From Ensifer adhaerens (GTDB lineage: Bacteria; Pseudomonadota; Alphaproteobacteria; Rhizobiales; Rhizobiaceae), in assembly GCF_020035535.1 (NCBI RefSeq), contig NZ_CP083349.1, positions 1,364,001 through 1,428,000 of the forward strand: a DNA stretch of 64,000 bases, given 5' to 3'. A program made the translations under genes and the position numbers. The notes under the pieces are model-generated. The model was not told the DNA's origin, did no database searches, and worked only from the letters and a program-made list of their open reading frames with translations. Shown piece after piece: positions 8,676 to 17,312 of the stretch. The first letter of the stretch is position 1, and every line of letters begins with the position of its first letter.

Positions 8676-10028
8676 ATGGCACTTCCGGAATGGCTTGCAG
8701 GATCATCGGAAGAGGCTGGTTTTCTCCGGCTCGTCCTCGATCATGTCTCCGACTGCCTAGTGGCCGTCGATACCGAAGGAGCAATTGTTCTCATTAACGA
8801 GCCCTACTGCCGCCTGCTCGGCGGTGAAGCGGAGGATTTTCTTGGCCGACACATAACCGACGTAGTGGGTCCGCAAACCAAACTTCATTTCGTTGCGCGT
8901 GGGGTCGGCACTCACGTCGGATATCCACTTGAAGTGCATGGTCATAAGCTCGTGACGAAGCAGGTCCCCGTGCACAAGGACGGCAGGATCATTGGAGCCG
9001 TCGGCCTAGCGTTGTTCTCCGACTACGACGCTTTGAAAAAGACGTACAGCCGGATATCGAAGGCGGAACTTGCCATTCCATCGAAACCGAAAGCTTGGCA
9101 GTCGAAGTTCGGCCCAGACGAAATTATCGGCACCGGGCAGGTAATGGACGCACACCGGGAAACGCTCAAAGTGGCGGCTGCCTACGATCTGCCAGTTATG
9201 ATCTTCGGAGAGACCGGCGCGGGGAAGGAGTTGTCAGCTCATTCGATCCATGCGCTGTCGGAGCGAAGTGCCGGTCCATTCGTATGGGTGAACTGCGCGT
9301 CGATTCCGAGTGAACTCATCGAAGCGGAACTTTTCGGTTACGAAGGTGGCGCCTTCACTGGCGCCCGCAGCCAAGGTAAACCGGGTAAGGTTGAGCTCGC
9401 CGCCGGCGGCGTTCTGTTCCTCGACGAGATCGGAGACATGCCGCTATCGCTCCAGGGGAGTTTGTTGCGAGTTCTGCAGACGGGAGAGATTGTCCGCGTT
9501 GGCGGCACAAGTCCGGTCACCATTGACCTTCGGATCATCTGTGCAACCAACAAATCGCTCGCGGACTTGGTTCGGTCGGGCCGCTTCCGCGAAGACCTCT
9601 ATCATCGCCTTAGCGTGCTGCCGATAAGTGTACCCAGCTTGCGAGAAAGAGACGATCTGTCGCATCTTGCGGATCGTCTCTTGATAAGAATTGCTGCCAA
9701 CCTCAGAAAGCCACCGCCAACTCTGACGGCAGAAGATCGCAAATTGTTGTCGGTTCACACATGGCCCGGCAACGTTCGCGAATTGGAAAACGCACTGACG
9801 CGCTTCATCGTAACTGGCAAGCTATCCATTCTATCGTTGAATGAGCATCGTCACTTATCCTTCTCCGATGCGGAAAGCGACTTGAGGACACGTTTGCGAT
9901 CTGAAGCCCATGCTTCAATTCGTTCCGCCCTCGAACAGACCCGAGGCAACAAACAGCACGCCGCTAAGCTACTCGGCATAAGCAGGGCGCAGTTTTATAG
10001 ATTATGGAAAGAGCTCCCCTTATCTTAA
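8676..10028 (+). CDS. Sigma-54-dependent transcriptional activator (PAS-AAA+-Fis)
   Basis: A 450-residue enhancer-binding protein. Residues about 15-120 look like a PAS sensor ('HVSDCLVAVDTEGAIVLINE'). The central AAA+ domain has Walker A 'GETGAGKE', the sigma-54 contact loop 'GAFTGA', Walker B 'LFLDEIGDM', the second region 'NKSLADLVRSGRFREDLYHR' and 'WPGNVRELEN'. The C-terminal Fis-type HTH is 'RGNKQHAAKLLGISRAQFYR'. It lacks a response-regulator receiver, so a small molecule bound by PAS is the likely signal. It is divergent from the hydrolase-transporter unit, which carries a matching promoter, so that unit is the probable target. Confidence 0.9.
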   Translation: MALPEWLAGSSEEAGFLRLVLDHVSDCLVAVDTEGAIVLINEPYCRLLGGEAEDFLGRHITDVVGPQTKLHFVARGVGTHVGYPLEVHGHKLVTKQVPVHKDGRIIGAVGLALFSDYDALKKTYSRISKAELAIPSKPKAWQSKFGPDEIIGTGQVMDAHRETLKVAAAYDLPVMIFGETGAGKELSAHSIHALSERSAGPFVWVNCASIPSELIEAELFGYEGGAFTGARSQGKPGKVELAAGGVLFLDEIGDMPLSLQGSLLRVLQTGEIVRVGGTSPVTIDLRIICATNKSLADLVRSGRFREDLYHRLSVLPISVPSLRERDDLSHLADRLLIRIAANLRKPPPTLTAEDRKLLSVHTWPGNVRELENALTRFIVTGKLSILSLNEHRHLSFSDAESDLRTRLRSEAHASIRSALEQTRGNKQHAAKLLGISRAQFYRLWKELPLS

Positions 10029-10226
10029 AATACGCTACGGTATCGAGAACCTTCGCCATGGTGGGGTGCTACCGCGGTTCAGCGTTGCCCCAATTACAGG
10101 AAGGTGTAACGACTCCCATATTGGCACTTTCCTGACTTTAAATACGTGAGTCCGCAAAGTTTTCAGCTCATCGCAACTGGATGTGGTGTTGGATAGTTTG
10201 GGGCAGGCTACCGAGCAACGGGTGCG

Positions 10227-11207
10227 CTAACGTGGTGTTTCCTGCTCGTGGCGGAAGCTGGCACGATATTGTAGTGGCGTAACGCCAAGCCGTTCCTTAA
10301 AGATATCATGCATCCGGTCGGCCCTACCAAAGCCGCAATCGAAGGCGACGGCCTTAAGCGGAAGGTCGTTCGCTTCGAGCATCGCACGGGCCGCGTCCAC
10401 CCTGGCGCGTTCAATGAATTCGTGAGGCGTGATCCCAGTCTCTTGCACGAAGTGTCGTGCAAGGTTCCGAGCGCTCATGCCAACGTGCTGTGCCAGGGTT
10501 TGCAGGGTGTGGCGAGCGGCAAGAGCGCTCATGACATGGTTTTGCACGCGGCTCATCGGCGACTCCGGATCTGCGGGCGCCGATAGATACGGGCTAAACT
10601 GGGACTGCCCGCCCTGTCGTTGCGCAACGACGACCAGCCGCTTCGCCACGGCAACAGCGATAGGATGCCCGTAGCGTTCCGCAACCAGCGCCAACCCCAA
10701 ATCGATGCCGGCTGTGACCCCGGCAGACGTGAATAGGCGTCCGTCTCGAATGTGGATTCGATCGTGTACCACCGTGGCGGCGGGAAAGCGTTCAGCGAGT
10801 TTCTGTGCGTTCTGCCAGTGTGTCGTCACGCGCTTTCCGTCGAGTAGGCCAGCATGGCCCAAGGCGAAAGCTCCGGTGCAAACCGACCCGTAGATGCTGG
10901 CGCGCCAGGGTGCATGACGTAGCCAGTTCTGCATTGCCGGTTCCGGAGCGCGGTCCGGCAGCGCAGGCCCGCCGGCGACAAGCAAGACATCGAATCCCCC
11001 TGACGCCTCCTCGAATGTTGCATCAGCTAAAATCTGCATTCCGTTGGACGCGCGCACTGGGCTACGGGAAGCTCCAACGAGGAGAACCTCAAAGCCTTCC
11101 CCGGCACCAACGAAAGCATTCGCCTCGGCGAATACGTCGATCGGGCCGGCGACGTCGAGGGCCTGGACGCCTTCATGAATTGCTATCGCAACTTTCTGAA
11201 CCACCAT
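10227..11207 (-). CDS. GlxA/FtrA-type AraC regulator (DJ-1/PfpI domain plus AraC HTH)
   Basis: A 326-residue regulator. Residues about 5-175 are a DJ-1/PfpI glutaminase-like fold ('GVQALDVAGPIDVFAEAN', 'SVCTGAFALGHAGLLDGKRVTTHW'), which in this group serves as a sensor rather than an enzyme, though the cysteine of 'VCTGAF' is kept. Residues about 215-315 are the two AraC HTH motifs ('LAQHVGMSARNLARHFVQETGITPHEFI' region and 'VAFDCGFGRADRMHDIFKERLG'). The ATG at 11207 is preferred to a TTG at 11279. It is flanked by a broken gene and no clear target is adjacent. Confidence 0.85.
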   Translation of the reverse strand: MVVQKVAIAIHEGVQALDVAGPIDVFAEANAFVGAGEGFEVLLVGASRSPVRASNGMQILADATFEEASGGFDVLLVAGGPALPDRAPEPAMQNWLRHAPWRASIYGSVCTGAFALGHAGLLDGKRVTTHWQNAQKLAERFPAATVVHDRIHIRDGRLFTSAGVTAGIDLGLALVAERYGHPIAVAVAKRLVVVAQRQGGQSQFSPYLSAPADPESPMSRVQNHVMSALAARHTLQTLAQHVGMSARNLARHFVQETGITPHEFIERARVDAARAMLEANDLPLKAVAFDCGFGRADRMHDIFKERLGVTPLQYRASFRHEQETPR

Positions 11208-11306
11208 CTTAGGAAGACCTTTGTTATACGGACAAGCGGCGATAGCTCCTCTGACTTCATTACTCCGCAATTTCAGCAACTACTGGCTGGTCACAAGAGG
11301 ATCTCT

Positions 11307-11567
11307 TCAAAACCGGAACATCGCCTCGAGGCCGACCATGTGGATTGTCCCGGCCGGATCGGTTTCCCGAATAAAGTCGCCCGAATATGAAGCTTGGAAT
11401 GAATGGAGCGGGGTAGGCTGCCAGCGCAGACCATCTCTTCTTGATGGCCAACGAACGTGCCGTGGAGTCGTCGCTCGTACGCATCAGGTTTCCAGGCATA
11501 TCTTGCGCCCCCGCCACGCAGGGGAGCAACGTGAGACACGCCAGAACGGACAACGCCCTGCCGATCC
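11307..11567 (-). pseudogene. Outer-membrane protein remnant (possibly TonB-dependent receptor)
   Basis: The minus strand shows a signal-peptide-like start ('ALSVLACLTLLPCVAGAQD') followed by 'DDSTARSLAIKKRW', which resembles the beginning of some TonB receptor plug regions. After a frame change comes a short tail, 'DPAGTIHMVGLEAMFRF' then stop, ending in a terminal phenylalanine as outer-membrane barrels do. Most of the protein is missing, so this looks like a gene with a large internal deletion. The receptor assignment is tentative; that it is not an intact gene is clearer. It accounts for most of the gap between the GlxA-type and FMN reductase genes. Confidence 0.4.
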
Positions 11568-11692
11568 TTGAGATCGACCGGGTGTTGCTGATGGCTCCCT
11601 GTGGCCATCCGAACCGCGTTCGGCGCGGTGGGCTGGTCAATGCAGATGGCGAAAAAGCGCTTGCTGCGCGACGCGGCTGCATCGTGGACGCA

Positions 11693-12331
11693 TTATCCGG
11701 GCAGATGGGCATCGCGCGACCCCGCTGCCAGGTGGAGGTCGAACGATGTCGTGCCCTCGCTTGGGGCCTCCGCTTTTTGAGAGACGTAAATCTTCATTGC
11801 TTGGGCGAGTTCGCGTGCTGCTCTGTCGACGCGCTCTGAAAGAGCTCCGCCCGATGACGCTCCACCGAAGTCTTCGGTAGCGGCGAACACTGCCGTTGGA
11901 ACAACGGTCGCACGTAGATAGATGAAGATCGGCCGAATGACGTTCTCAAGCACGAGCGCGTGTCGCGGTGTGCCCCCGGTAGCAGCAAGCAGAATCGGTT
12001 TTCCGGCGAGGGCGTCTTTCTCGATAACATCAAAGAAGGACTTGAACATTCCGCTGACCGAAGCGGCAAACACTGGAGACGCGATGATGAGACCGCTCGC
12101 TTCTGTGACCTTCTGGATCACCGCATCCAACGACGGTGACGGGTATCCAACGAGCAGGTTGTTTACGACGTCGTGCGCAGTATCACGAAGCTCGATGGTC
12201 TCTACTTCGAGATTCGAAGCGATGTCGTTTGCGTTCGCACGAACCGCAGCGGCGAGTTGATCAGCGAGCAGTCTCGTTGATGAAGGCTGACGAAGCCCCG
12301 CGGAGATGACGACCAGGGATTTGTTGGTCAT
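11693..12331 (-). CDS. NADPH-dependent FMN reductase
   Basis: A 212-residue flavodoxin-fold reductase. The phosphate loop is 'SAGLRQPSSTRLLADQL', followed by 'GLIIASPVFAASVSGMFKSFFD' (flavin ring region) and 'KPILLAATGGTPRHALVLEN'. It would make FMNH2 for a partner monooxygenase. Its start overlaps the stop of the luciferase-like monooxygenase by 4 bases, so translation is coupled, and the pair is a probable two-component flavin monooxygenase. The family resembles the CE1759-type reductases usually paired with such monooxygenases. Confidence 0.85.
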   Translation of the reverse strand: MTNKSLVVISAGLRQPSSTRLLADQLAAAVRANANDIASNLEVETIELRDTAHDVVNNLLVGYPSPSLDAVIQKVTEASGLIIASPVFAASVSGMFKSFFDVIEKDALAGKPILLAATGGTPRHALVLENVIRPIFIYLRATVVPTAVFAATEDFGGASSGGALSERVDRAARELAQAMKIYVSQKAEAPSEGTTSFDLHLAAGSRDAHLPG

Positions 12332-13434
12332 TCTGCGGCCTCCGCGGTGACCTCGGACATCGCCAAGGATTTCAGCTTCAGCGACGCATGCGTCGGGGCC
12401 TCCGGCACATGAGAAGGACGCTTGTTGTCGAATTCTCTTCGAAGGACAGGGATTACGTGCTCGCCGAGAAGCTCGACTTGCTCGAGCGCCATCGCGGCAG
12501 GCAAGCCCAATCCATCGACGTTGAAGAGTTGCCGCTGATAGTCACCGAAATCCTCTCGGAAACGCATCGTCCGATCGATGACCTGTTGTGGGCTCCCCAC
12601 GGAGAGTGGCGTTTGCGCCATGGTTTCTTCCAGCGATGGTCCGCGACCGTATATGTCGGAGTTATCGAAAAACGGGCGGAACTCACGAATTGCGTCTTGT
12701 GAGTTTTTCCGAATGAAGGTTTGTCCACCCAACCCGACGATCGCCTGATCGGCCGAACCGTGTCCGTGATGCTCAAAGCGCTGCCGGTATAGCGTAACAA
12801 GCCTTTTGGTGTGCGAGGACGGCCAGAAAATGTTGTTGGCAAAGAAGCCATCTCCATAGAAGGCGGCTTGCTCGGCAATCTCTGGCGTTCTGATGGATCC
12901 GTGCCACACGAAAGGAGGAACGCCATCGAGAGGGCGGGGCGTCGATGTGAAGTGTTGAAGCTTCGTGCGGAACCTGCCTTCCCAGTTCACGACGTCCTCT
13001 CGCCATAGTCGGCGAAGAAGCGCGTAGTTCTCGATCGCGAGCTGAAGGCCATCCCGGATGTCTTTTCCGAACCAAGGATAAACGGGACCGGTATTACCGC
13101 GTCCCATCATCAAATCTACTCGCCCGTCTGCTAGGTGCTGAAGCATCGCATAGTCTTCCGCGATCTTGACGGGATCATTTGTCGTTATCAGTGTCGTCGA
13201 TGTGGAGAGCAGAATTTTTTGCGTCTTGGCGGCGATGTAGCCCAAAAGGGTGGTGGGCGAGGACGGCACGAACGGCACGTTGTGATGTTCTCCGGTCGCG
13301 AAAACATCGAACCCAAGTTCTTCAGTTGCCTGCGCGATAGCGACCATCGCCTTGATGCGTGCCTTCTCAGACGGTGTGCTTCCCGTCGTCGGATCCGTGG
13401 CGATGTCACCGATTGAAAAAATGCCGAATTGCAT
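12328..13434 (-). CDS. Luciferase-like (LLM class) flavin-dependent monooxygenase
   Basis: A 368-residue bacterial luciferase-fold enzyme beginning 'MQFGIFSIGDI', with 'ATEELGFDVFATGEHH', 'TTLITTNDPVKIAEDYAMLQHLADGRVDLMMGRGN' spread over the flavin site, and 'ALEQVELLGEHVIPVL' near the end. It should oxidise an organic substrate with FMNH2 and O2, reduced flavin coming from the reductase encoded just downstream. ATG 13434 is chosen over a frame start at 13623 because AGAGGAG lies upstream and the fold begins there. Third gene of the WrbA-MFS-LLM-reductase operon. The substrate is not readable from sequence. Confidence 0.88.
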   Translation of the reverse strand: MQFGIFSIGDIATDPTTGSTPSEKARIKAMVAIAQATEELGFDVFATGEHHNVPFVPSSPTTLLGYIAAKTQKILLSTSTTLITTNDPVKIAEDYAMLQHLADGRVDLMMGRGNTGPVYPWFGKDIRDGLQLAIENYALLRRLWREDVVNWEGRFRTKLQHFTSTPRPLDGVPPFVWHGSIRTPEIAEQAAFYGDGFFANNIFWPSSHTKRLVTLYRQRFEHHGHGSADQAIVGLGGQTFIRKNSQDAIREFRPFFDNSDIYGRGPSLEETMAQTPLSVGSPQQVIDRTMRFREDFGDYQRQLFNVDGLGLPAAMALEQVELLGEHVIPVLRREFDNKRPSHVPEAPTHASLKLKSLAMSEVTAEAAE

Positions 13435-13453
13435 GTGTGAAACTCCTCTAACT

Positions 13454-14683
13454 TTAGATGCGGGTTTGCTGGGATGCCGTTCGCTCACCGGAGTTGGCTC
13501 GAAGTGTTCCTTCGAGCATCGGGGCGAGGACGGTGCAGGCGACGGCACCGAAACCCAGGAATGCGACTCCCGACGTCCAGCCATAGGCTTCGATCGCGAA
13601 TCCAACCGCGACAGGGCCGACAAGCTGCCCGAGATTGCTGCCTTGCATGAGCAGGCCCATCGTCATCGGCACCAGACTTGGCCGTGGTGAAAGCATTGGG
13701 GCGGACGAGATCAGCGTCGCGGGGATGAGCCCGCCAATCGCGGAAAACAGGGCACAAAGTGCGACGGTCGTTATCGCGTCAGATCGCGCGAGGAAGACCC
13801 ACGCGCCGGAGGCTGCCATCATCACAGCTGCGATCATCACCAGGCGGCCGCGGCTAAACCCGCGAGATAGCAAACTGCCGGCAGTTATATTGCCCGCCAC
13901 GTTCATAAGCGTGATAAGGGCGCTGAGGATACCGGCCGCTCCGAGCGAAATGTTCAGGCGCGTAACAAGCAGGATCGGCAAAAAGCTGAAGAGCGTGAAC
14001 ATCATCAGGTTGTAAAGAGCGAAGATAAGGAAGAGTAACGCCGGCCCACGGCTTTTCACCGTCAGGAAGACATCCTCACCGAAACTATCTTCGATGTCGC
14101 AAGCCCTGATCCGGGACGGAGGTACAGTCGTGGTAATTGACGTCAGGCTGAGTAGCGCGATGACACCATTTATATACCAGATCACCTGCCAGCTCGAAGC
14201 GAGCGGGCCGGTGAGCAGGGCGAGCGCCATGCCCGTAGGCATGAAGCAACTCCAAAGCGCAAAAACGATGTCGCGCTGGCTCGACGATACGATGCGCATA
14301 AGCACCGCCGGGCCGGCCACCACCACAAGTACGAAGCCCAATCCCTCGATAACACGAGATGCGATGAGCAGTGAGAACCACTCGCTGGTGGCGCCGACCA
14401 AGATTCCAAGGATCAGGATTGCCATCCCGACACAGAGCAGTCGGCGATCCCCCATTCTCGCAACCAGCGCGCCGGCGGGAATACCACCGACAACCCCAAT
14501 GACCGCAAAAATCGAGGTGAGCCAACCGAGGTTAGCGAGGTCGAGGCTGAGGTCAATCTGCAGCAGGGGGCTGGCGATCAACACCTTGCCAACCTGCATT
14601 GCCGCAACCATACCGGCCGCGACAACCGTGGTTACCGCGAGCCAGTTGGTTCTGTCGTGCGCGACGGTGACCAAGGCGGGCAT
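13454..14683 (-). CDS. MFS transporter
   Basis: A 409-residue protein with about 12 predicted membrane helices in two halves, separated by a cytoplasmic loop near residues 190-215. The short loop 'GALVARMGDRRLL' between helices 2 and 3 matches the MFS motif, and 'RVIEGLGFVLVVVAGPAVLMR' is the helix 4-5 region. It resembles the cyanate/nitroimidazole (CynX/NimT) type of MFS exporters and importers. The start shares one base with the WrbA stop, so it is translationally coupled. Its placement with a monooxygenase suggests substrate uptake or product efflux. Confidence 0.82.
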   Translation of the reverse strand: MPALVTVAHDRTNWLAVTTVVAAGMVAAMQVGKVLIASPLLQIDLSLDLANLGWLTSIFAVIGVVGGIPAGALVARMGDRRLLCVGMAILILGILVGATSEWFSLLIASRVIEGLGFVLVVVAGPAVLMRIVSSSQRDIVFALWSCFMPTGMALALLTGPLASSWQVIWYINGVIALLSLTSITTTVPPSRIRACDIEDSFGEDVFLTVKSRGPALLFLIFALYNLMMFTLFSFLPILLVTRLNISLGAAGILSALITLMNVAGNITAGSLLSRGFSRGRLVMIAAVMMAASGAWVFLARSDAITTVALCALFSAIGGLIPATLISSAPMLSPRPSLVPMTMGLLMQGSNLGQLVGPVAVGFAIEAYGWTSGVAFLGFGAVACTVLAPMLEGTLRANSGERTASQQTRI

Positions 14684-15315
14684 CAGTTTGCGCCCGCGAT
14701 TTGCTTTTTTCCGACGACGAGGGCTGCCGCAAGTTGCGCGATGTGGCGACCCTGGAAACGAGCTCCATCCAGCTCGTTTGTGCTTGGCTGTCGGTCGCCG
14801 CCGTTGCCGTCGTCGGCGAGGGTGGAGGCTCCATAGGGCGAGCCGCCGGTAATTTCGTCCATGCGCATCTGACCCTTAAAGCTATAGGGCAGTCCCGCGA
14901 TCACCATGCCGAGATGGAGGAGCACATTGTGTGTTGCGGTAATTGTTGTTTCCTGTCCGCCGTGCTGGCAGCCAGACGAGGTGAAGACGCTGCCGATGCG
15001 TCCGACCAGCGCGTCCTCGGCGAAAAGGCCTCCGGTTTGATCTAGGAAGTTCTTCATCTGCGCGGCCATGTTGCCGAAGCGAGTTGGCGTGCCGATGATG
15101 ATGGCGTCGTATTCCGGCAGTTCCGCCACGGTTGCTATAGGCGCTTCCTGGACGAGCTTGTAGCCGGACTGGGCTGCGACAGCCTCGGGCACGATCTCCG
15201 GTACGCGCTTCAGCGCGACTGTGGCACCGACCTCGCGTGCGCCCTCGGCAATGGCGCCCGCCATCGTCTCGATGTGCCCGTACGACGAGTAATAAAGAAC
15301 GAGAACCTTCGCCAT
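14683..15315 (-). CDS. wrbA: WrbA-type NAD(P)H:quinone oxidoreductase
   Basis: A 210-residue flavodoxin-like quinone reductase of type IV. It shows '[21 protein letters not shown]' (FMN phosphate loop), '[30 protein letters not shown]' spread over the flavin site, and '[18 protein letters not shown]'. The enzyme carries out two-electron reduction of quinones to hydroquinones. It is the first gene of a four-gene operon (quinone reductase, transporter, monooxygenase, FMN reductase) divergent from a LysR gene. Delivery of hydroquinone or protection from quinone stress would fit the aromatic-degradation context. Confidence 0.88.
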   Translation of the reverse strand: MAKVLVLYYSSYGHIETMAGAIAEGAREVGATVALKRVPEIVPEAVAAQSGYKLVQEAPIATVAELPEYDAIIIGTPTRFGNMAAQMKNFLDQTGGLFAEDALVGRIGSVFTSSGCQHGGQETTITATHNVLLHLGMVIAGLPYSFKGQMRMDEITGGSPYGASTLADDGNGGDRQPSTNELDGARFQGRHIAQLAAALVVGKKQIAGAN

Positions 15316-15413
15316 TCGATTTCTCCTTGTTCCGTCCGCAACCGTTGGCGGGTAGTTTCCTTCATTGACCCAGGAGAAAATGGGCGTTTTGATTGATCTC
15401 GGGAAGTCGTATA

Positions 15414-15426
15414 GTTTGCATCAAAC
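15414..15426. promoter_or_regulatory. Inverted-repeat operator upstream of LysR copy A
   Basis: GTTTG-CAT-CAAAC is a perfect inverted repeat 18 bases before the LysR start, in the divergent region with wrbA. LysR-type regulators bind such dyads, so this is a candidate recognition site controlling both directions. It lies inside the repeat and is present identically at 27012-27024. Confidence 0.55.
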
Positions 15427-15444
15427 CTATCTAACGGATCGATC

Positions 15445-16353
15445 ATGATAGATGCGCTGACCCTTGATCAGATGCGGACCTTTGTGGTCGTCGCTGAAAG
15501 CGGCGGCTTCCGGTCAGCTTCGATGCGCCTTTCGCGCGCCCAATCCGCGGTCAGCCACGCCATCGCGAATCTGGAGGCTCAACTCGGGGTTTCCCTGTTC
15601 GACCGCACAGGCCATCGTCCGGTGTTGACGCCGGAGGGACAGGCACTGCTTGTCAATGCACGTGACGTCCTGCTGCGCGTCGACGCGATGCGCGCGCGAG
15701 CGCGGGGCATGGGTGAGGGCGTCGAACTCGAGCTATCGCTGATCGTCGACGTGCTGTTTCCGCTTGCGACCGTGGGTGCTGCCTTGAAGGAGATGCGATC
15801 AGTTTACCCTTCGGTCGCCGTCAGGCTTGCCGTGTCGCCGATGGGTGGTCCTCTGGACGGGCTGATCAATCGGCGCTTCACGCTCGGCATCATGGCTGGC
15901 GAGGAGTTTGCGGATCCGGCGATTAGCAGACGCGCCCTGGCCGAAATCCAAATGATAGCCGTAGTCGCCGCAGAACACCCTCTGGGCCTCAACCGCCCGA
16001 GCGCTACTCTCGACAGTCCCGACCTTGCTGACCATCTTCAAATTGTCCTGTCGGACCCTTCTCAGCGCTCCGAGGGGCGTGACTTCGGTGTGCTCTCGCC
16101 GCAGACGTGCCGCGTCAGCAACCAGGACGCCAAATATTCGCTGATACTGGAGGGGCTTGGCTGGGGCCGATTACCCGAATGGCAGGTAGAGCGGGATCTG
16201 GCGGAGGGGCGGCTCGTGCGCTTACCGACGGATTCACTGGGTCGAGACAGTCGACTCCCTATGGAGGCATATCTCGTCCATCGGATCGATGAACCGCTTG
16301 GGCCAGCGGCACGGACCTTCGGGGATGCTCTCTCGCGGCTTTGCGGAGCGTGA
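15445..16353 (+). CDS. LysR-type transcriptional regulator, copy A
   Basis: A 302-residue LysR protein of normal length. The N-terminal HTH reads 'TFVVVAESGGFRSASMRLSR' then 'SAVSHAIANLEAQLGVSLFDR', followed by the linker helix and a periplasmic-binding-protein-like effector domain (residues about 90-300). It is divergent from the wrbA operon by 129 bases, the usual layout for a LysR and its target. An identical protein is encoded at 27043-27951, divergent from a different operon. The inducer is unknown; given the neighbours an aromatic or quinone compound is plausible. Confidence 0.92.
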   Translation: MIDALTLDQMRTFVVVAESGGFRSASMRLSRAQSAVSHAIANLEAQLGVSLFDRTGHRPVLTPEGQALLVNARDVLLRVDAMRARARGMGEGVELELSLIVDVLFPLATVGAALKEMRSVYPSVAVRLAVSPMGGPLDGLINRRFTLGIMAGEEFADPAISRRALAEIQMIAVVAAEHPLGLNRPSATLDSPDLADHLQIVLSDPSQRSEGRDFGVLSPQTCRVSNQDAKYSLILEGLGWGRLPEWQVERDLAEGRLVRLPTDSLGRDSRLPMEAYLVHRIDEPLGPAARTFGDALSRLCGA

Positions 16354-16594
16354 GTGCATACAGCACAGCACCGCGGAATCCGACTTCGCGCTGCTCTTGG
16401 CCTGATTTTGGGTGCCGCTGTCCTGATTGACGAGCTCGGTTTGATTGTGGCCAGTCGAGCATCAGCTAAAACCTAAGACAGGAGCCGGCGGCGATCCCAA
16501 TCGCCGTATCGGCAATATCCAGTTCGAAACATTGCAGATCTGGAGCGTGAGGATTCACGCCACAGCGGAGCTTTGCCAAAAGAGGAGTAGTTAT

Positions 16595-17239
16595 ATGACC
16601 GATCTGATCGCAGGAATCCGGGTCCCCGATAGCGCGATTGCTCGCGCCGCGACTCAATTGGTACGCGACACCGAGGACGACCTGCTGTTCAACCACAGCC
16701 GGCGCGTTTTCTTCTGGGGTGCGCTCACCGGCGATCGGCGCGCGCTCAAGTATGACGCTGAGCTGCTTTATCTTGGCGCAATGTTCCACGACATGGGGTT
16801 GACCGAGAGATACTCGAGCCCAAACCTGCGCTTTGAGGTGGACGGTGCTAACGCCGCCCGCGACTTCATGAAGAGCTACGGGGTCAGCGAGCGCGACATT
16901 GAGGACGTCTGGACCTCGATCGCGCTTCACACAACACCGGGCATTCCCGAACATATGCGCCCCACAATCGCGCTGGTGACTGCCGGCGTAGAGATGGATG
17001 TGCTCGGCATCGCCTATCACGACTTCACGCACGAGCAGCGTGATCATGTCTGCGCTCACCATCCTCGTGAGAAAAACTTCAAGGAAGGCATCATCGATCA
17101 CTTCGCGCAGGGCATCATCAAGAAGCCCGAGACAACCTTTGGCAATGTCAAGGCTGACGTCCTGGCGCTCAAGGATCCCGATCGGTTCGTCCGCGGCAAC
17201 TTCTGCTCGATCATTCTCGGATCAGCTTGGCCGATCTGA
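16595..17239 (+). CDS. HD-domain hydrolase (cyanamide hydratase-like)
   Basis: A 214-residue HD-superfamily protein. The first metal histidine is in 'NHSRRVFFWG', the HD pair in 'LGAMFHDMGLT', and later histidines lie in 'SIALHTTPGIPEH'; together they resemble the metal site of HD phosphohydrolases and cyanamide hydratases. The reaction is uncertain: either phosphoester or nitrile/cyanamide hydration type. ATG 16595 follows AGAGGAG. It lies just past the end of repeat copy A and precedes catalase on the same strand by 73 bases. Confidence 0.78.
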   Translation: MTDLIAGIRVPDSAIARAATQLVRDTEDDLLFNHSRRVFFWGALTGDRRALKYDAELLYLGAMFHDMGLTERYSSPNLRFEVDGANAARDFMKSYGVSERDIEDVWTSIALHTTPGIPEHMRPTIALVTAGVEMDVLGIAYHDFTHEQRDHVCAHHPREKNFKEGIIDHFAQGIIKKPETTFGNVKADVLALKDPDRFVRGNFCSIILGSAWPI

Positions 17240-17312
17240 AATCACGCGGTCGAGACCTCGCGAAGGAGGGCTTGCCCATACCCCTTGGACTAGCAGCGAA
17301 GGACTGCAGTAA

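Larger units (their letters stand above)
15402..16573. repeat. 1172-bp direct repeat, copy A (carries LysR gene)
   Basis: This segment matches 27000-28171 in the same orientation, with a constant offset of 11598; I saw no mismatch by eye, and the encoded proteins are identical. It includes the LysR gene, its 43-bp upstream region with an inverted repeat, and about 220 bases downstream. Sequence diverges abruptly at both ends. No transposase or terminal inverted repeats flank it, so it is not a recognisable insertion sequence. Confidence 0.95.

Noticed and set aside
15402..16573. Reading the LysR repeat as an insertion sequence
   Set aside because: It carries no transposase and has no terminal inverted repeats or target-site duplications; it is a duplicated chromosomal segment.
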